This document shows positions 1 to 8,510 of a stretch of DNA of 17,154 nt, in pieces. The position numbers and the translations under genes are program-made. The DNA comes from Bacteroides sp. (GTDB lineage: Bacteria > Bacteroidota > Bacteroidia > Bacteroidales > SM23-62). Location: assembly GCA_030667765.1 (NCBI GenBank), contig DAOUVF010000014.1, positions 1 to 17,154 on the forward strand, given 5' to 3'. Numbering within the stretch: the stretch's first letter is position 1; each line of letters starts with the position of its first letter. Under the pieces are notes generated by a model that worked only from the letters and a program-made list of their open reading frames with translations, was not told where the DNA came from and made no database searches.

Positions 1-1
1 C

Positions 2-3000
2 AATGACCGTCTCATTGTATGGCCGGCAGAGAACCGTTTTGAGATCCTGCTGACAATTTTCCAGGATGTAAAACAGGCAAGGAACGACAAAATGAGGGTT
101 TCCGGTTCCTCTATTGGTTATAATTATGTATTCAGCATCATCGACGGGAAAGGGAACAAAGTAAGCGTAACGGGAAATCCCAACACAAGCAATATCCGGA
201 CCATCATGCTGGGTGTTCGAAATCCCAAGGCCGGGAACAATCCCAACCAGGATGATGGTATGCCTAAGTCCGGTGAGATCTGGTTGAATGAACTTAGGCT
301 TACAGATTTTAATGATGAGGGTGGATGGGCTGCCAATGCCCGGATGACAGCCAAACTGGCTGATCTTGGAACAGTGACTGTCGCAGGGAATACCAGCAAA
401 CATGGTTTTGGAAGTATTGAAAAAAAGGTCAATGAAAGGCAGCTGGAAGATATTTATGCTTATGACATCTCCTCAAACCTGGAGCTCGGGAAATTCTTCC
501 CGGAAAAATCAGGGGTCACAATCCCAATGTTCTTAGGATTTTCAGAATCAAGGATCAATCCACAATACAATCCGCTGGATCCAGATATTCCACTGAAATC
601 TGCTCTGAAAAATGCGGAAACCAAAGAAGAACGTGATTCTATTAAAAGAGTCGCGCAGGACTATACCAAACGAAGCAGTATAAACTTTACCAATGTAAGA
701 AAGCAAAAGATGCAGGGGCAGCCCCGTTTCTATGACCTGGCAAACTGGAATGCCAGTTATGCCTACAGTGGTTCTGAACATCGTGATGTAAATACAGAAT
801 ATGATATTCGAAATCGCCACAGAGGTGCGCTGAATTATACTTATAATACCCGGCCTAAGAATGTTCAACCATTTGCCAAGGCCAATGTCTTCACCTCTCC
901 ACATCTGAGGTTACTGAAGGATATTAACTTCTACTTTTACCCGTCGCGCTTTGGGTTCCGTACCGACATGAACAGGAATTACGCCGAAAGAAAGATCAGG
1001 AATCTTGCCAATCCCGGAATCAAAATTGACACAATTGTATCAAAAAATTTCATCTGGAACCGATATTATGATCTGCAATTCGACCTGACACGTGCCTTAA
1101 AATTTGATTTCAGCGCTACTAATACTTCAAGGATTGATGAGCCTGAAGGAGTGCTCCGGAAAGGTGAGGGGGATTACGAAGAAAAAATGGACTCACTCTG
1201 GAGAGAGATCTTTACACTTGGCAGGAATACAAGGTATCACCATAATTTCAATGTTGCCTATACGATACCAATCAACAAAATACCATTGCTCAACTGGATT
1301 AGTTCCTCTGCCCGTTACAGTGCGACATATGGCTGGGATGTCGGTCCCGTTACAGCTGATACCCTCAGCCTGGGCAACAACATTAAAAACTCCAATAACT
1401 TCCAGCTAAATGGTCAGTTGTCCATGACAAACCTGTACAATAAAATTCCCTATCTGAAAGAGGTCAATAATAAGTTTAGGAATGGATTCAGGCAACCCAG
1501 TGCAGAAGGAAGAACCAAGGAAGTAAGTTATACCCAGGACGGGATCTCACTCCGTTCCGGTCGTACACGGTCTATCAACCATAAATTAAAAACGGAAACT
1601 GTTACCGCTGTTTTTTATAGTGAGGACGGACAGGAGATCGAAGGAGAAATGGTAGTGGCCAGCGAGAACCGGATCACCTTTACCACCGATACTTCCGCGG
1701 AGGATTACCGGAGGGTACGGGTGGAAGTTAACGGCACCGTTGAGAAAGGGGAAAGTCCTTTTATAATCATTGCAGACTATACTACCAGGATCCTGATGGG
1801 GATCAGGAATATTGCCGTCACCTATAACCAGAGTAATGGTTCAATGCTTCCCGGTTACTTGCCTTCTACAAGCCTCCTGGGAATGCAGGGTTTTAACGGT
1901 ACACTGGCACCGGGATGGCCATTTATCCTGGGCTGGCAGGATCCGAACTTTCCTGAGAAAGCAGTGATGAACGATTGGTTGTCAAAGGACCCCGTGATCA
2001 ATTCTCCCTATATCATGAATCATTCCAATACTTTTAATATCCGAAGCACTGTTGAACCTTTGCCAGGCCTTCGCATTGATCTTACTGCCAACCGCAATTA
2101 CACAGAAAATATAAATGAATACTATATCGCCGACATGTTTGGTAATTTCCCGGACAGTACCAGGAGTCACCAGATGACCGGTAATTTTTCCATATCGACC
2201 ATTACGATCGGAACAGCTTTTGAAAAGGTATTCTCCTCTGAAAATTTTGCTTCCGCCACCTTTGAGCAATTCAAGCATGAGTACCGGCAGCAAATATCCA
2301 CCAGGCTGGCTCTCGAAAGGGCCGAGGGCGGAGATTATGTTATGAAACCTGACACGAACAATCCCGCTTTCTGGGACGGTTACGGAGAAAGTGCACAGTC
2401 AGTATTGATCCCGGCCTTCCTGGCAGCATATGCAAAAAAAGATCCCAACAGTGTGAATCTCAATCCCATATGGGATATCAGGGATATGCTGCCAAACTGG
2501 CGCCTGACTTTTGATGGCCTCTCAAAGATTCCATTCATTCAAAAATATTTCCGCTCCATCAATATTAACCATTCCTACCGATCCTCATATACCGTTGGAA
2601 GTTTTATATCCAATCCATTTTATCTGGCCACGGAGGCAGGTTATGTGGATACAGCATCCAGGGATATGAACGGGGATTTCCTGAATGAGGCAGATATTGG
2701 TTCAGTATCGATCAGTGAACAATTCAGTCCCCTGATAGCGGTGGATATGAACTGGGTAAACAGCCTCACCACCCGGATTGAATTCAAAAAATCCAGGTCC
2801 CTTAATTTAAGCCTGGCAAACAGCCAGTTGACGGAAATATCTAGCAATGAATATGTGATAAGTGCAGGATACCGGTTTTCAGGATTACCCCTGATCTTCA
2901 ACCTTCCTGGCGGGGGACAAACAGCTATGGAAAGTGACCTGAATGTCAGGGGTGATTTCTCTATCAGGGACAACCGGACCATCATCCGGAAAGTTGTTGA

Positions 3001-3190
3001 GGATGTTGACCAGATAACAGCCGGACAGCGGATCGTGAAAATAGCGCTCAATTTTGATTATGTGCTCAGTGACCGTTTTAATATCCGGCTCTTTTTCGAC
3101 AGGGTGGTTAACAAACCTTTCGTGTCCCTGTCATATCCAACAGCAAATACAAATGTCGGGTTTAGTATCAGGTTTACGCTTGCCCAGTAA
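2..3190 (+). CDS. sprA: SprA, type IX secretion outer-membrane translocon protein (C-terminal 1062 residues, 5' truncated by window)
   Basis: The reading frame is open from base 2 with no start, so this is the C-terminal part of a much larger protein; full SprA proteins are usually above 2,000 residues. Upstream of the first ATG at 92 the frame still reads as protein (VWPAENRFEILL), so ATG 92 is not the start. Recognisable SprA features are the segment GEIWLNELRLTDF near bases 272-310, the run of amphipathic beta-strand-like, aromatic-rich stretches (for example NWNASYAYSG, LNYTYNTRP), and a C-terminus ending in NTNVGFSIRFTLAQ, as expected of a terminal outer-membrane strand. Known for the family: SprA is the very large beta-barrel translocon of the type IX secretion system and was first found through gliding motility. 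Inference: this organism exports proteins by T9SS. The following gene, gcvH, starts 54 bp downstream and is functionally unrelated. Confidence 0.93.
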   Translation, partial: NDRLIVWPAENRFEILLTIFQDVKQARNDKMRVSGSSIGYNYVFSIIDGKGNKVSVTGNPNTSNIRTIMLGVRNPKAGNNPNQDDGMPKSGEIWLNELRLTDFNDEGGWAANARMTAKLADLGTVTVAGNTSKHGFGSIEKKVNERQLEDIYAYDISSNLELGKFFPEKSGVTIPMFLGFSESRINPQYNPLDPDIPLKSALKNAETKEERDSIKRVAQDYTKRSSINFTNVRKQKMQGQPRFYDLANWNASYAYSGSEHRDVNTEYDIRNRHRGALNYTYNTRPKNVQPFAKANVFTSPHLRLLKDINFYFYPSRFGFRTDMNRNYAERKIRNLANPGIKIDTIVSKNFIWNRYYDLQFDLTRALKFDFSATNTSRIDEPEGVLRKGEGDYEEKMDSLWREIFTLGRNTRYHHNFNVAYTIPINKIPLLNWISSSARYSATYGWDVGPVTADTLSLGNNIKNSNNFQLNGQLSMTNLYNKIPYLKEVNNKFRNGFRQPSAEGRTKEVSYTQDGISLRSGRTRSINHKLKTETVTAVFYSEDGQEIEGEMVVASENRITFTTDTSAEDYRRVRVEVNGTVEKGESPFIIIADYTTRILMGIRNIAVTYNQSNGSMLPGYLPSTSLLGMQGFNGTLAPGWPFILGWQDPNFPEKAVMNDWLSKDPVINSPYIMNHSNTFNIRSTVEPLPGLRIDLTANRNYTENINEYYIADMFGNFPDSTRSHQMTGNFSISTITIGTAFEKVFSSENFASATFEQFKHEYRQQISTRLALERAEGGDYVMKPDTNNPAFWDGYGESAQSVLIPAFLAAYAKKDPNSVNLNPIWDIRDMLPNWRLTFDGLSKIPFIQKYFRSININHSYRSSYTVGSFISNPFYLATEAGYVDTASRDMNGDFLNEADIGSVSISEQFSPLIAVDMNWVNSLTTRIEFKKSRSLNLSLANSQLTEISSNEYVISAGYRFSGLPLIFNLPGGGQTAMESDLNVRGDFSIRDNRTIIRKVVEDVDQITAGQRIVKIALNFDYVLSDRFNIRLFFDRVVNKPFVSLSYPTANTNVGFSIRFTLAQ

Positions 3191-3209
3191 ATTTTTGTTT
3201 ATAAATTTA
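3180..3209 (+). promoter_or_regulatory. Possible gcvH promoter (TTG-N19-TAAATTTA)
   Basis: TTG at 3180-3182 and TAAATTTA at 3202-3209 are separated by 19 bp, the spacing expected between the Bacteroidota -33 and -7 elements. The -7 element differs from TAnnTTTG at its last base. It straddles the sprA stop codon and would place a start site about 30 bp before gcvH. The region is AT-rich, so a chance match is quite possible. Confidence 0.3.
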
Positions 3210-3244
3210 TCATATCAAAACAAACCTCCAAAAACATCAACATC

Positions 3245-3625
3245 ATGAATGTACCCGACAACTGTAAATACACTGATAAACATGAATGGATCCGCATTGA
3301 AGGTGATGAAGCATACATAGGAATTACAGATTATGCCCAGGGGGAACTCGGTGATATCGTTTATATCGAAATAGAAACTGAAGGGGAAAAGCTCGCTTTG
3401 GGTGAAGCTTTCGGTACCATTGAAGCTGTCAAGACTGTTTCTGACCTGTTCATGCCTATGTCGGGGGAAGTACTCGAGTTTAACAGCCAGCTTGAAGAGG
3501 AGGCAGAGCTTGTTAACACAGATCCCTTTGGAGAGGGTTGGATGGTCCGGGTCAGTATCGACAATCCGGCTGAACTGGATGCACTCCTGAGCCCTGAACA
3601 ATACAAGGAATTAATCTCAGCATGA
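3245..3625 (+). CDS. gcvH: Glycine cleavage system H protein (lipoyl carrier)
   Basis: This is a 126-residue protein, the usual length for GcvH. The lipoyl-domain signature is plain: DYAQGELGDIVYIE at residues 29-42, then GTIEAVKTVSDL at 57-68, in which Lys63 is the expected lipoylation site, and the C-terminal GEGWMVRV segment. Family role: its lipoyl arm carries the aminomethyl group between the P, T and L proteins of the glycine cleavage complex in the cytoplasm; in many bacteria it also serves as a lipoyl donor. The genes for the P, T and L proteins are not in this window. The ATG at 3245 is in the normal place (MNVPDNCKYTDKHEW is a typical N-terminus) and has no purine-rich Shine-Dalgarno, as is common in this phylum. 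It follows sprA by 54 bp and converges on infB. Confidence 0.97.
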   Translation: MNVPDNCKYTDKHEWIRIEGDEAYIGITDYAQGELGDIVYIEIETEGEKLALGEAFGTIEAVKTVSDLFMPMSGEVLEFNSQLEEEAELVNTDPFGEGWMVRVSIDNPAELDALLSPEQYKELISA

Positions 3626-3634
3626 TAATAAAGC

Positions 3635-3660
3635 CCGGTTTCACGCTGGATTTTTTATTT
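3635..3660 (+). terminator. Weak candidate terminator after gcvH
   Basis: CCGG at 3635-3638 can pair with CTGG at 3646-3649 (one G-U pair), followed by six T at 3651-3656 and three more at 3658-3660. The stem is only 4-5 bp, so the support is mainly the T-run and the position 10 bp after the gcvH stop. Confidence 0.25.
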
Positions 3661-3685
3661 GATCACCGCCCGCCCATAAATGTTG

Positions 3686-3706
3686 CTCCTGTAAGCCTAC
3701 CAGGAG
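3686..3706. other. Stem-loop between the convergent gcvH and infB 3' ends
   Basis: CTCCTGTA at 3686-3693 pairs with TACCAGGAG at 3698-3706 with a single bulged base and an AGCC tetraloop (GTA/TAC inner stem, CTCCT/AGGAG outer stem). It lies 24 bp past the infB stop on the minus strand. Neither strand has a T-run right after it, so it is not a classical intrinsic terminator; it could mark or protect an mRNA 3' end. Confidence 0.4.
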
Positions 3707-3729
3707 GCAGAGATGATATGAGAATAGGA

Positions 3730-6591
3730 TTATAGTTTTTTCATTACCTCTACCTCATGGTAGCTCTCAACCATATCCCCGACCTTGATATCATTGAAAC
3801 CCGCAATATTCAGTCCACATTCATATCCGGAAGCAACTTCCCTGACATCTTCCTTGAACCGCTTTAAGGATCCCAGTTCACCAGTATATACCACGATGCC
3901 ATCCCGAATGACACGGATCCTGGAATTCCGTTTGATCTTTCCCTCTTTCACCATACATCCGGCGACTGTACCGACCTTGGTGATCTTGAATATCTCACGT
4001 ATCTCAACGGTGGCGGTTATCTCTTCCTTGATATCTGGTGACAACATCCCTTCCATGGCAGCCTTTACTTCTTCGATCGCATCATAGATCACTGAATACA
4101 GGCGGATGTCAATCTCCTCTTTTTCAGCCAGTTTTCGGGCACCCAGGGAAGGCCGGACCTGGAATCCAAGTATAATGGCATTGGATGCTGCAGCCAGCAT
4201 AATATCTGCTTCCTTTATCTGTCCAACTGCCTTGTGTATAATATTTAACTGTATCTCCTCGGTGGAAAGCTTTATAAGGGAATCGCTGAGGGCTTCGATG
4301 GAACCATCCACATCACCTTTGACAATGATGTTCAGTTCCTGGAAGTTACCAATGGCAATCCGGCGACCGATTTCATCGAGCGTAATATGTTTCTGAGTGC
4401 GCTGATCCTGTTCCCTCTGGAGCTGTTCCCGTTTATTGGCTATTTCCTTGGCCTCCTTGTCACTCTCCATCACATTGAACCGGTCACCGGCCTGTGGTGC
4501 ACCATTCAATCCGAGAATAAGTACCGGTGTAGACGGACTTGCTTCGTCGATCTTCTTTCCACGTTCGTTATACATGGCTTTGATATGACCATAATAGGAT
4601 CCGGCAAGGACTACATCTCCAACCTCAAGGGAACCGTTCTCTACCAGTATCGTAGATACAAAGCCCCTTCCCTTATCCAGCTCAGATTCTATCACAGAAC
4701 CACTGGCGGCCTTATTGGGATTGGCCATCAACTCAAGCAATTCCGCCTCGAGTAATACCTTTTCGAGCAGTTCGTCGATATTGATCCCGTTCTTGGCTGA
4801 TATTTCCTGGGACTGATACTTGCCACCCCAGTCTTCTACAAGGTAATTCATATTGGCAAGGGCTTCCTTGATCTTCTCGGGATTGGCAGATGGTTTATCA
4901 ATCTTATTGATGGCAAACACAATAGGTACTCCTGCAGCCTGGGCATGGTTGATAGCCTCAACGGTCTGGGGCATAACACCATCATCAGCGGCTACCACAA
5001 TGATCACGATATCAGTGGCCTGGGCACCACGGGCCCTCATAGCTGTAAAGGCCTCATGACCCGGTGTATCCAGGAAAGTGATCTGCCTGCCGTCATCAAG
5101 ATGTACACTGTATGCACCGATATGCTGAGTAATTCCACCTGCCTCACCAGCTACCACATTGGCCCTCCGGATATAATCCAGTAATTTTGTCTTTCCATGG
5201 TCAACATGCCCCATAACCGTGACGATGGGGGACCTTGATTCAAGTTCTTCGGGATCATCAACGTCTTCTGCGATTGCTTCCTGTAATTCCACGCTGATAA
5301 ATTCGATTATATAATTGAACTCATCTGATACAACGGCAAGTGTTTCTGCATCCAGCCGCTGATTAATGGAGACAAACAGTCCCAGTTCCATGCACTTGGC
5401 AATTACTTCTGTTGCCGGAACATCCATCAGTGAGGCCAGCTCCTGTACGGTAACAAACTCTGTGACCTTAATGATGTTACTTTCTTCTTCCTGCTTAATT
5501 GCTTCTTCCTGCAATTTCTGGCTCGCGGCCTCCCGCTTTTCCCGCCTGTATTTTGCTCCCTTTGATTTACTCCGGTCCGTCAGCCTGGCCAGGGTTTCCT
5601 TAACCTGCTTTTGAACATCTTCCTCACTCACTTCGGGTTTAAGCGGCTTTCTGCGCTTTTTAACGGCAGGCTTATTCTGGGTTCTGGATTTATCTGCAGT
5701 TTCCTTGTTTCCCTTTTTACCCAGGTCTACTCTTTCTGTATCCTTCTTGATCCTTTTCCGCCTTCTCTTCAGGGCATCCTTATCAGCAGCTTTCTTTTCC
5801 TTGTCTTCCACAGGAAGTTCAATCTTCCCGACTACAGAGGGACCGGTGAGCTTTTTGATCTCGGTTTTGATGAAATTCTCATCCTCCGTTTCTTTCTTTG
5901 CTACCTTCTTCTCGATCTCTTCCGCAGCAGGTTCAGTAACTTTAGCAGGTGTTTCAGCTTTCGCTGCTTTTTCTTCAGGTTCAGCCTTTGTGGTTGTCCT
6001 GGCCGTACTGGTGGTTTTCTTTTTAGGAGTCTCCAGATCGATCTTACCAACCACTTTTACATCAACACCAGCTTCTTTATCCTCTTTTTCCCTGGCAGGT
6101 TTGGTTTCTTTCTTTGCTGTTTTTTTCTTATCGGGCGCTTCTTCCTTGGATGGCTCTTCAGCGGGCTTTTCCGGGACTTCCTTCTTCTTTCTTCCACGAC
6201 CGCTAACTGTATCCAGATCTACCTTTCCGACTACCTTAACTTCAAGCTCTTCTACTTCTCGTAAATCAATCTTCCCGGAAGCGGTTGGGTCCTTAATAAA
6301 GAATTCCTCTTCAACATCAACCTGTGAGGGTTTCTGCGGGTCGATATCATTGATAGAGATGGTCTCTTTCTTATCCCTCAGGTTTTTAAGACTCAGCAAA
6401 TCAGATTCTTTCTTTACGCTGATATCTGCACTGTACTCATCGATCAGGATATCATAGATTTCTTCGGTGACTTTGGTATTGGGATTTGTATCAACCTCAT
6501 ACCCCTTCTTGTTCAGGAACTCCACGATGGTGGAAATCCCGACATTAAATTCACGCGCAATCTTACTTAATCTTGTCCCTTTACCTGCCAT
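3730..6591 (-). CDS. infB: Translation initiation factor IF-2
   Basis: This 953-residue protein delivers initiator fMet-tRNA to the 30S subunit and drives subunit joining with GTP hydrolysis. Residues 1-55 form an IF2_N domain (RLSKIAREFNVGISTIVEFL). Residues 60-370 are a long lysine/glutamate-rich linker. A second IF2_N-like unit follows at about 373-432 (VTVQELASLMDV). The G domain carries GHVDHGKT (461-468), GGITQHIG (485-492), DTPGH (508-512), NKID (562-565) and SAK (598-600), then the beta-barrel, IF-2 and C-terminal C2 (fMet-tRNA-binding) domains to the end. The length fits Bacteroidota IF-2. The linker holds four GKIDL-like repeats (see findings). It is the last gene of the rimP-nusA-infB operon, 42 bp after nusA, with no Shine-Dalgarno before the ATG. 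Antisense frames over the linker are composition artefacts. Confidence 0.98.
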   Translation of the reverse strand: MAGKGTRLSKIAREFNVGISTIVEFLNKKGYEVDTNPNTKVTEEIYDILIDEYSADISVKKESDLLSLKNLRDKKETISINDIDPQKPSQVDVEEEFFIKDPTASGKIDLREVEELEVKVVGKVDLDTVSGRGRKKKEVPEKPAEEPSKEEAPDKKKTAKKETKPAREKEDKEAGVDVKVVGKIDLETPKKKTTSTARTTTKAEPEEKAAKAETPAKVTEPAAEEIEKKVAKKETEDENFIKTEIKKLTGPSVVGKIELPVEDKEKKAADKDALKRRRKRIKKDTERVDLGKKGNKETADKSRTQNKPAVKKRRKPLKPEVSEEDVQKQVKETLARLTDRSKSKGAKYRREKREAASQKLQEEAIKQEEESNIIKVTEFVTVQELASLMDVPATEVIAKCMELGLFVSINQRLDAETLAVVSDEFNYIIEFISVELQEAIAEDVDDPEELESRSPIVTVMGHVDHGKTKLLDYIRRANVVAGEAGGITQHIGAYSVHLDDGRQITFLDTPGHEAFTAMRARGAQATDIVIIVVAADDGVMPQTVEAINHAQAAGVPIVFAINKIDKPSANPEKIKEALANMNYLVEDWGGKYQSQEISAKNGINIDELLEKVLLEAELLELMANPNKAASGSVIESELDKGRGFVSTILVENGSLEVGDVVLAGSYYGHIKAMYNERGKKIDEASPSTPVLILGLNGAPQAGDRFNVMESDKEAKEIANKREQLQREQDQRTQKHITLDEIGRRIAIGNFQELNIIVKGDVDGSIEALSDSLIKLSTEEIQLNIIHKAVGQIKEADIMLAAASNAIILGFQVRPSLGARKLAEKEEIDIRLYSVIYDAIEEVKAAMEGMLSPDIKEEITATVEIREIFKITKVGTVAGCMVKEGKIKRNSRIRVIRDGIVVYTGELGSLKRFKEDVREVASGYECGLNIAGFNDIKVGDMVESYHEVEVMKKL

Positions 6592-6633
6592 ACGCTATTT
6601 AATAATCTGCTAATATAAAACTATTCACATGAA

Positions 6634-7872
6634 TTATTCAAATTCTGCCTTCAGAACTTTAACGACCTCCTGTATGGTTTCTTCCTCAAGATCAGTCCTT
6701 TTAACAAGATCTTCTGTGCTCAGATCCAGTACGCTTTTGGCTGTATCACAACCAATGGATTTGAGTTCATCAATGATCCATCCGTCAATTTCATCAGCAA
6801 ACTCCTCCAGGTTGACATCTTCTTCATCATCATGGACACCTTCCCGGTAAACATCTATCTCGTAGCCAGTTAACTGACTTGCCAGGCGGATATTCAGTCC
6901 CCCTTTTCCAATGGCCAGTGAAACCTCATTCGGCATGAGGTAAACCTCTGCATCCTTTTTTTCTTCACTGATCTTGATACTGCTGATCTTGGCCGGACTC
7001 AGAGAACGTTGTATAAATAACTGGATATTCGTCGTAAAGTTAATTACGTCTATATTTTCGTTCTTCAATTCCCTGACAATTCCATGGATCCGGGATCCCT
7101 TCATACCTACACAGGCACCAACTGGATCAATTCTCTCATCATATGATTCCACTGCTACCTTGGCTCGTTCACCGGGTACCCTGACGATTTTTTTAATGGT
7201 GATCAGTCCATCGAATATCTCAGGTACTTCCAGCTCGAAGAGTCGCTCCAGGAATATGGGTGAAGTCCGGGAAAGAATGATCAGCGGATTGTTGTTTTTC
7301 ATTTCCACCTTGATAACCACCGCCCTGATGGTATCTCCCTTCCTGAAATAATCTGAGGGGATCTGTTCAGATTTGGGAAGGATCAGTTCATTACCTTCAT
7401 CATCCAGTACCAGTATCTCCCGCTTCCATACCTGGTATATCTCGCCCATTACGATTTCTCCTATCCTTTCCTTGTATTTTCCATAGAGATTGTTCTTTTC
7501 AAGATCCAGTATCCTGGATGTCAGGTTCTGCCTCAGTGAAAGAATAGCCCTTCGACCGAAATCACCCAGCTTTACCTCATCTGTTACTTCTTCCCCGGCT
7601 TCAAAGTCCTCATCAATCTTCTTGGCTTCTGACAGGGTAATCTGAAGGTTTGGATCTTCCAGGTTTTCGTCCTCCACTACTTCCCTGTTCCTCCAGATCT
7701 CAAAATCACCTTTATCAATATTGATGATGACGTCAAAATTTTCATCCGTTTCGAATCTCTTCACCAGTAGTCCCCTGAAAACATCCTCAAGTACCGTCAT
7801 CATGGTAGCCCGGTCGATATTCTTCAACTCCTTAAACTCTGAAAAAGTATCAATCAAATTAAGCGTTTCCAT
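6634..7872 (-). CDS. nusA: Transcription termination/antitermination factor NusA
   Basis: This 412-residue protein binds RNA polymerase near the RNA exit channel and modulates pausing, termination and antitermination. The N-terminal polymerase-binding domain covers about 1-130, the S1 domain about 135-203 (GEIVMGEIYQVWKREILVLD onward), KH1 about 228-290 with the GMKG loop at 256-259, and KH2 about 297-345 with IGKGGLNIRLA at 321-331. Residues 346-412 are an acidic tail followed by a helical segment (EIDGWIIDELKSIG, then STEDLVKRTDLEEETI) resembling a helix-hairpin-helix repeat; the two E. coli-type acidic repeats are not present as such. The length is usual for Bacteroidota. It lies 31 bp after rimP and 42 bp before infB, the conserved order of this operon across bacteria. 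Confidence 0.98.
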   Translation of the reverse strand: METLNLIDTFSEFKELKNIDRATMMTVLEDVFRGLLVKRFETDENFDVIINIDKGDFEIWRNREVVEDENLEDPNLQITLSEAKKIDEDFEAGEEVTDEVKLGDFGRRAILSLRQNLTSRILDLEKNNLYGKYKERIGEIVMGEIYQVWKREILVLDDEGNELILPKSEQIPSDYFRKGDTIRAVVIKVEMKNNNPLIILSRTSPIFLERLFELEVPEIFDGLITIKKIVRVPGERAKVAVESYDERIDPVGACVGMKGSRIHGIVRELKNENIDVINFTTNIQLFIQRSLSPAKISSIKISEEKKDAEVYLMPNEVSLAIGKGGLNIRLASQLTGYEIDVYREGVHDDEEDVNLEEFADEIDGWIIDELKSIGCDTAKSVLDLSTEDLVKRTDLEEETIQEVVKVLKAEFE

Positions 7873-7903
7873 CTTGCTAATTGTATTTATTTATTGTAAT
7901 TTC

Positions 7904-8353
7904 TTAAAACTGAATGCTGGCCCTGCCCGACTTGATCTCTGCGAAAGACAGCTCAAGAAGCTCCGGATCTTTAGGCTGGCCTTTCCTGCCCCTGGTCATT
8001 TCAAGTACAATGCCGTTTTCGCCTGTTTTTTTCAGGACTCCCTCCAATTTTTCACCATCCGTCTTCACCAAATTGATCTTTTTGCCAACATTTTTCTTAT
8101 ACTGTTCAATTACCCTGAAAGGTGAATCTAGTCCGGGTGAGGAGACCTCCAGTGCGAAGTACTCCCTGTCCCTGTCCAGTTTTTCTTCCAGTTCCCTGCT
8201 GACCCTGGCACAATCACCAATGCTGATCCCTTCCGGAGTGTCGATATGAACAATGATCTTATTGTTATTATCAACTTTTACACCGACCAGGAAAATATCC
8301 TTTCCGGCTAAAATCCCTTCCAGATGATGCTCAATGATGTTTTGATCCGCCAT
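7904..8353 (-). CDS. rimP: Ribosome maturation factor RimP
   Basis: This 149-residue protein of the RimP (DUF150/YhbC) family is needed for 30S subunit assembly. Visible family features are the N-terminal alpha/beta domain with IIVHIDTPEGISIGDC (residues 33-48) and the characteristic LEVSSPGLDSPF motif at 68-79, followed by an Sm-like C-terminal barrel (KKINLVKTDGEKLEGVLKK, then IVLEM). Identification also rests on position: it is first in rimP-nusA-infB. The ATG at 8351-8353 is the only sensible start and sits 13 bp after a perfect stem-loop in the leader. There is no Shine-Dalgarno. Its promoter lies between it and the divergent HD hydrolase gene. Confidence 0.95.
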   Translation of the reverse strand: MADQNIIEHHLEGILAGKDIFLVGVKVDNNNKIIVHIDTPEGISIGDCARVSRELEEKLDRDREYFALEVSSPGLDSPFRVIEQYKKNVGKKINLVKTDGEKLEGVLKKTGENGIVLEMTRGRKGQPKDPELLELSFAEIKSGRASIQF

Positions 8354-8366
8354 GTTATTTCAATAG

Positions 8367-8390
8367 AATAGGGGACTCCCGTCCCCTATT
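8367..8390 (-). promoter_or_regulatory. Perfect stem-loop in the rimP-nusA-infB leader
   Basis: AATAGGGGAC at 8367-8376 and GTCCCCTATT at 8381-8390 form a perfect 10-bp stem with a 4-nt loop (TCCC on plus, GGGA on minus). It lies 13 bp before the rimP start and should be within the transcript made from the promoter at 8411-8441. There is no T-run on either side, so it is not an ordinary terminator. A leader regulatory element is plausible but not shown. Confidence 0.6.
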
Positions 8391-8410
8391 GCAAATGTCA
8401 TATCCGGCGG

Positions 8411-8441
8411 CAAAAATATAAAAAATCGGTAACATAACAAA
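8411..8441 (-). promoter_or_regulatory. Promoter of the rimP-nusA-infB operon (TTTG-N19-TATTTTTG)
   Basis: Read on the minus strand, TTTG (complement of CAAA at 8438-8441) is followed after exactly 19 bp by TATTTTTG (complement of 8411-8418). Both match the Bacteroidota housekeeping sigma consensus (-33 TTTG, -7 TAnnTTTG) with no mismatch and correct spacing. The predicted start is near 8405, giving a leader of about 50 nt that includes the stem-loop at 8367-8390. Confidence 0.65.
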
Positions 8442-8510
8442 AAATAATGCCAGAAGCTGGCTCCATCCTTACCAATACAATTTAAATGACTAAATTTCGT
8501 TTTCTATTAT

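Noticed and set aside
2641..3051. Minus-strand open frame of 136 codons inside sprA
   Set aside because: It lies wholly inside a confident gene, shows no family motif, and lacks a plausible promoter or start context.
5611..6457. Two long plus-strand open frames (217 and 250 codons) opposite the infB linker
   Set aside because: They are antisense to Lys/Glu-rich codons (AAA/GAA/AAG read as TTT/TTC/CTT), giving Phe/Ser/Leu-rich low-complexity translations. Overlapping frames both being open is a composition effect, and infB is secure on the other strand.
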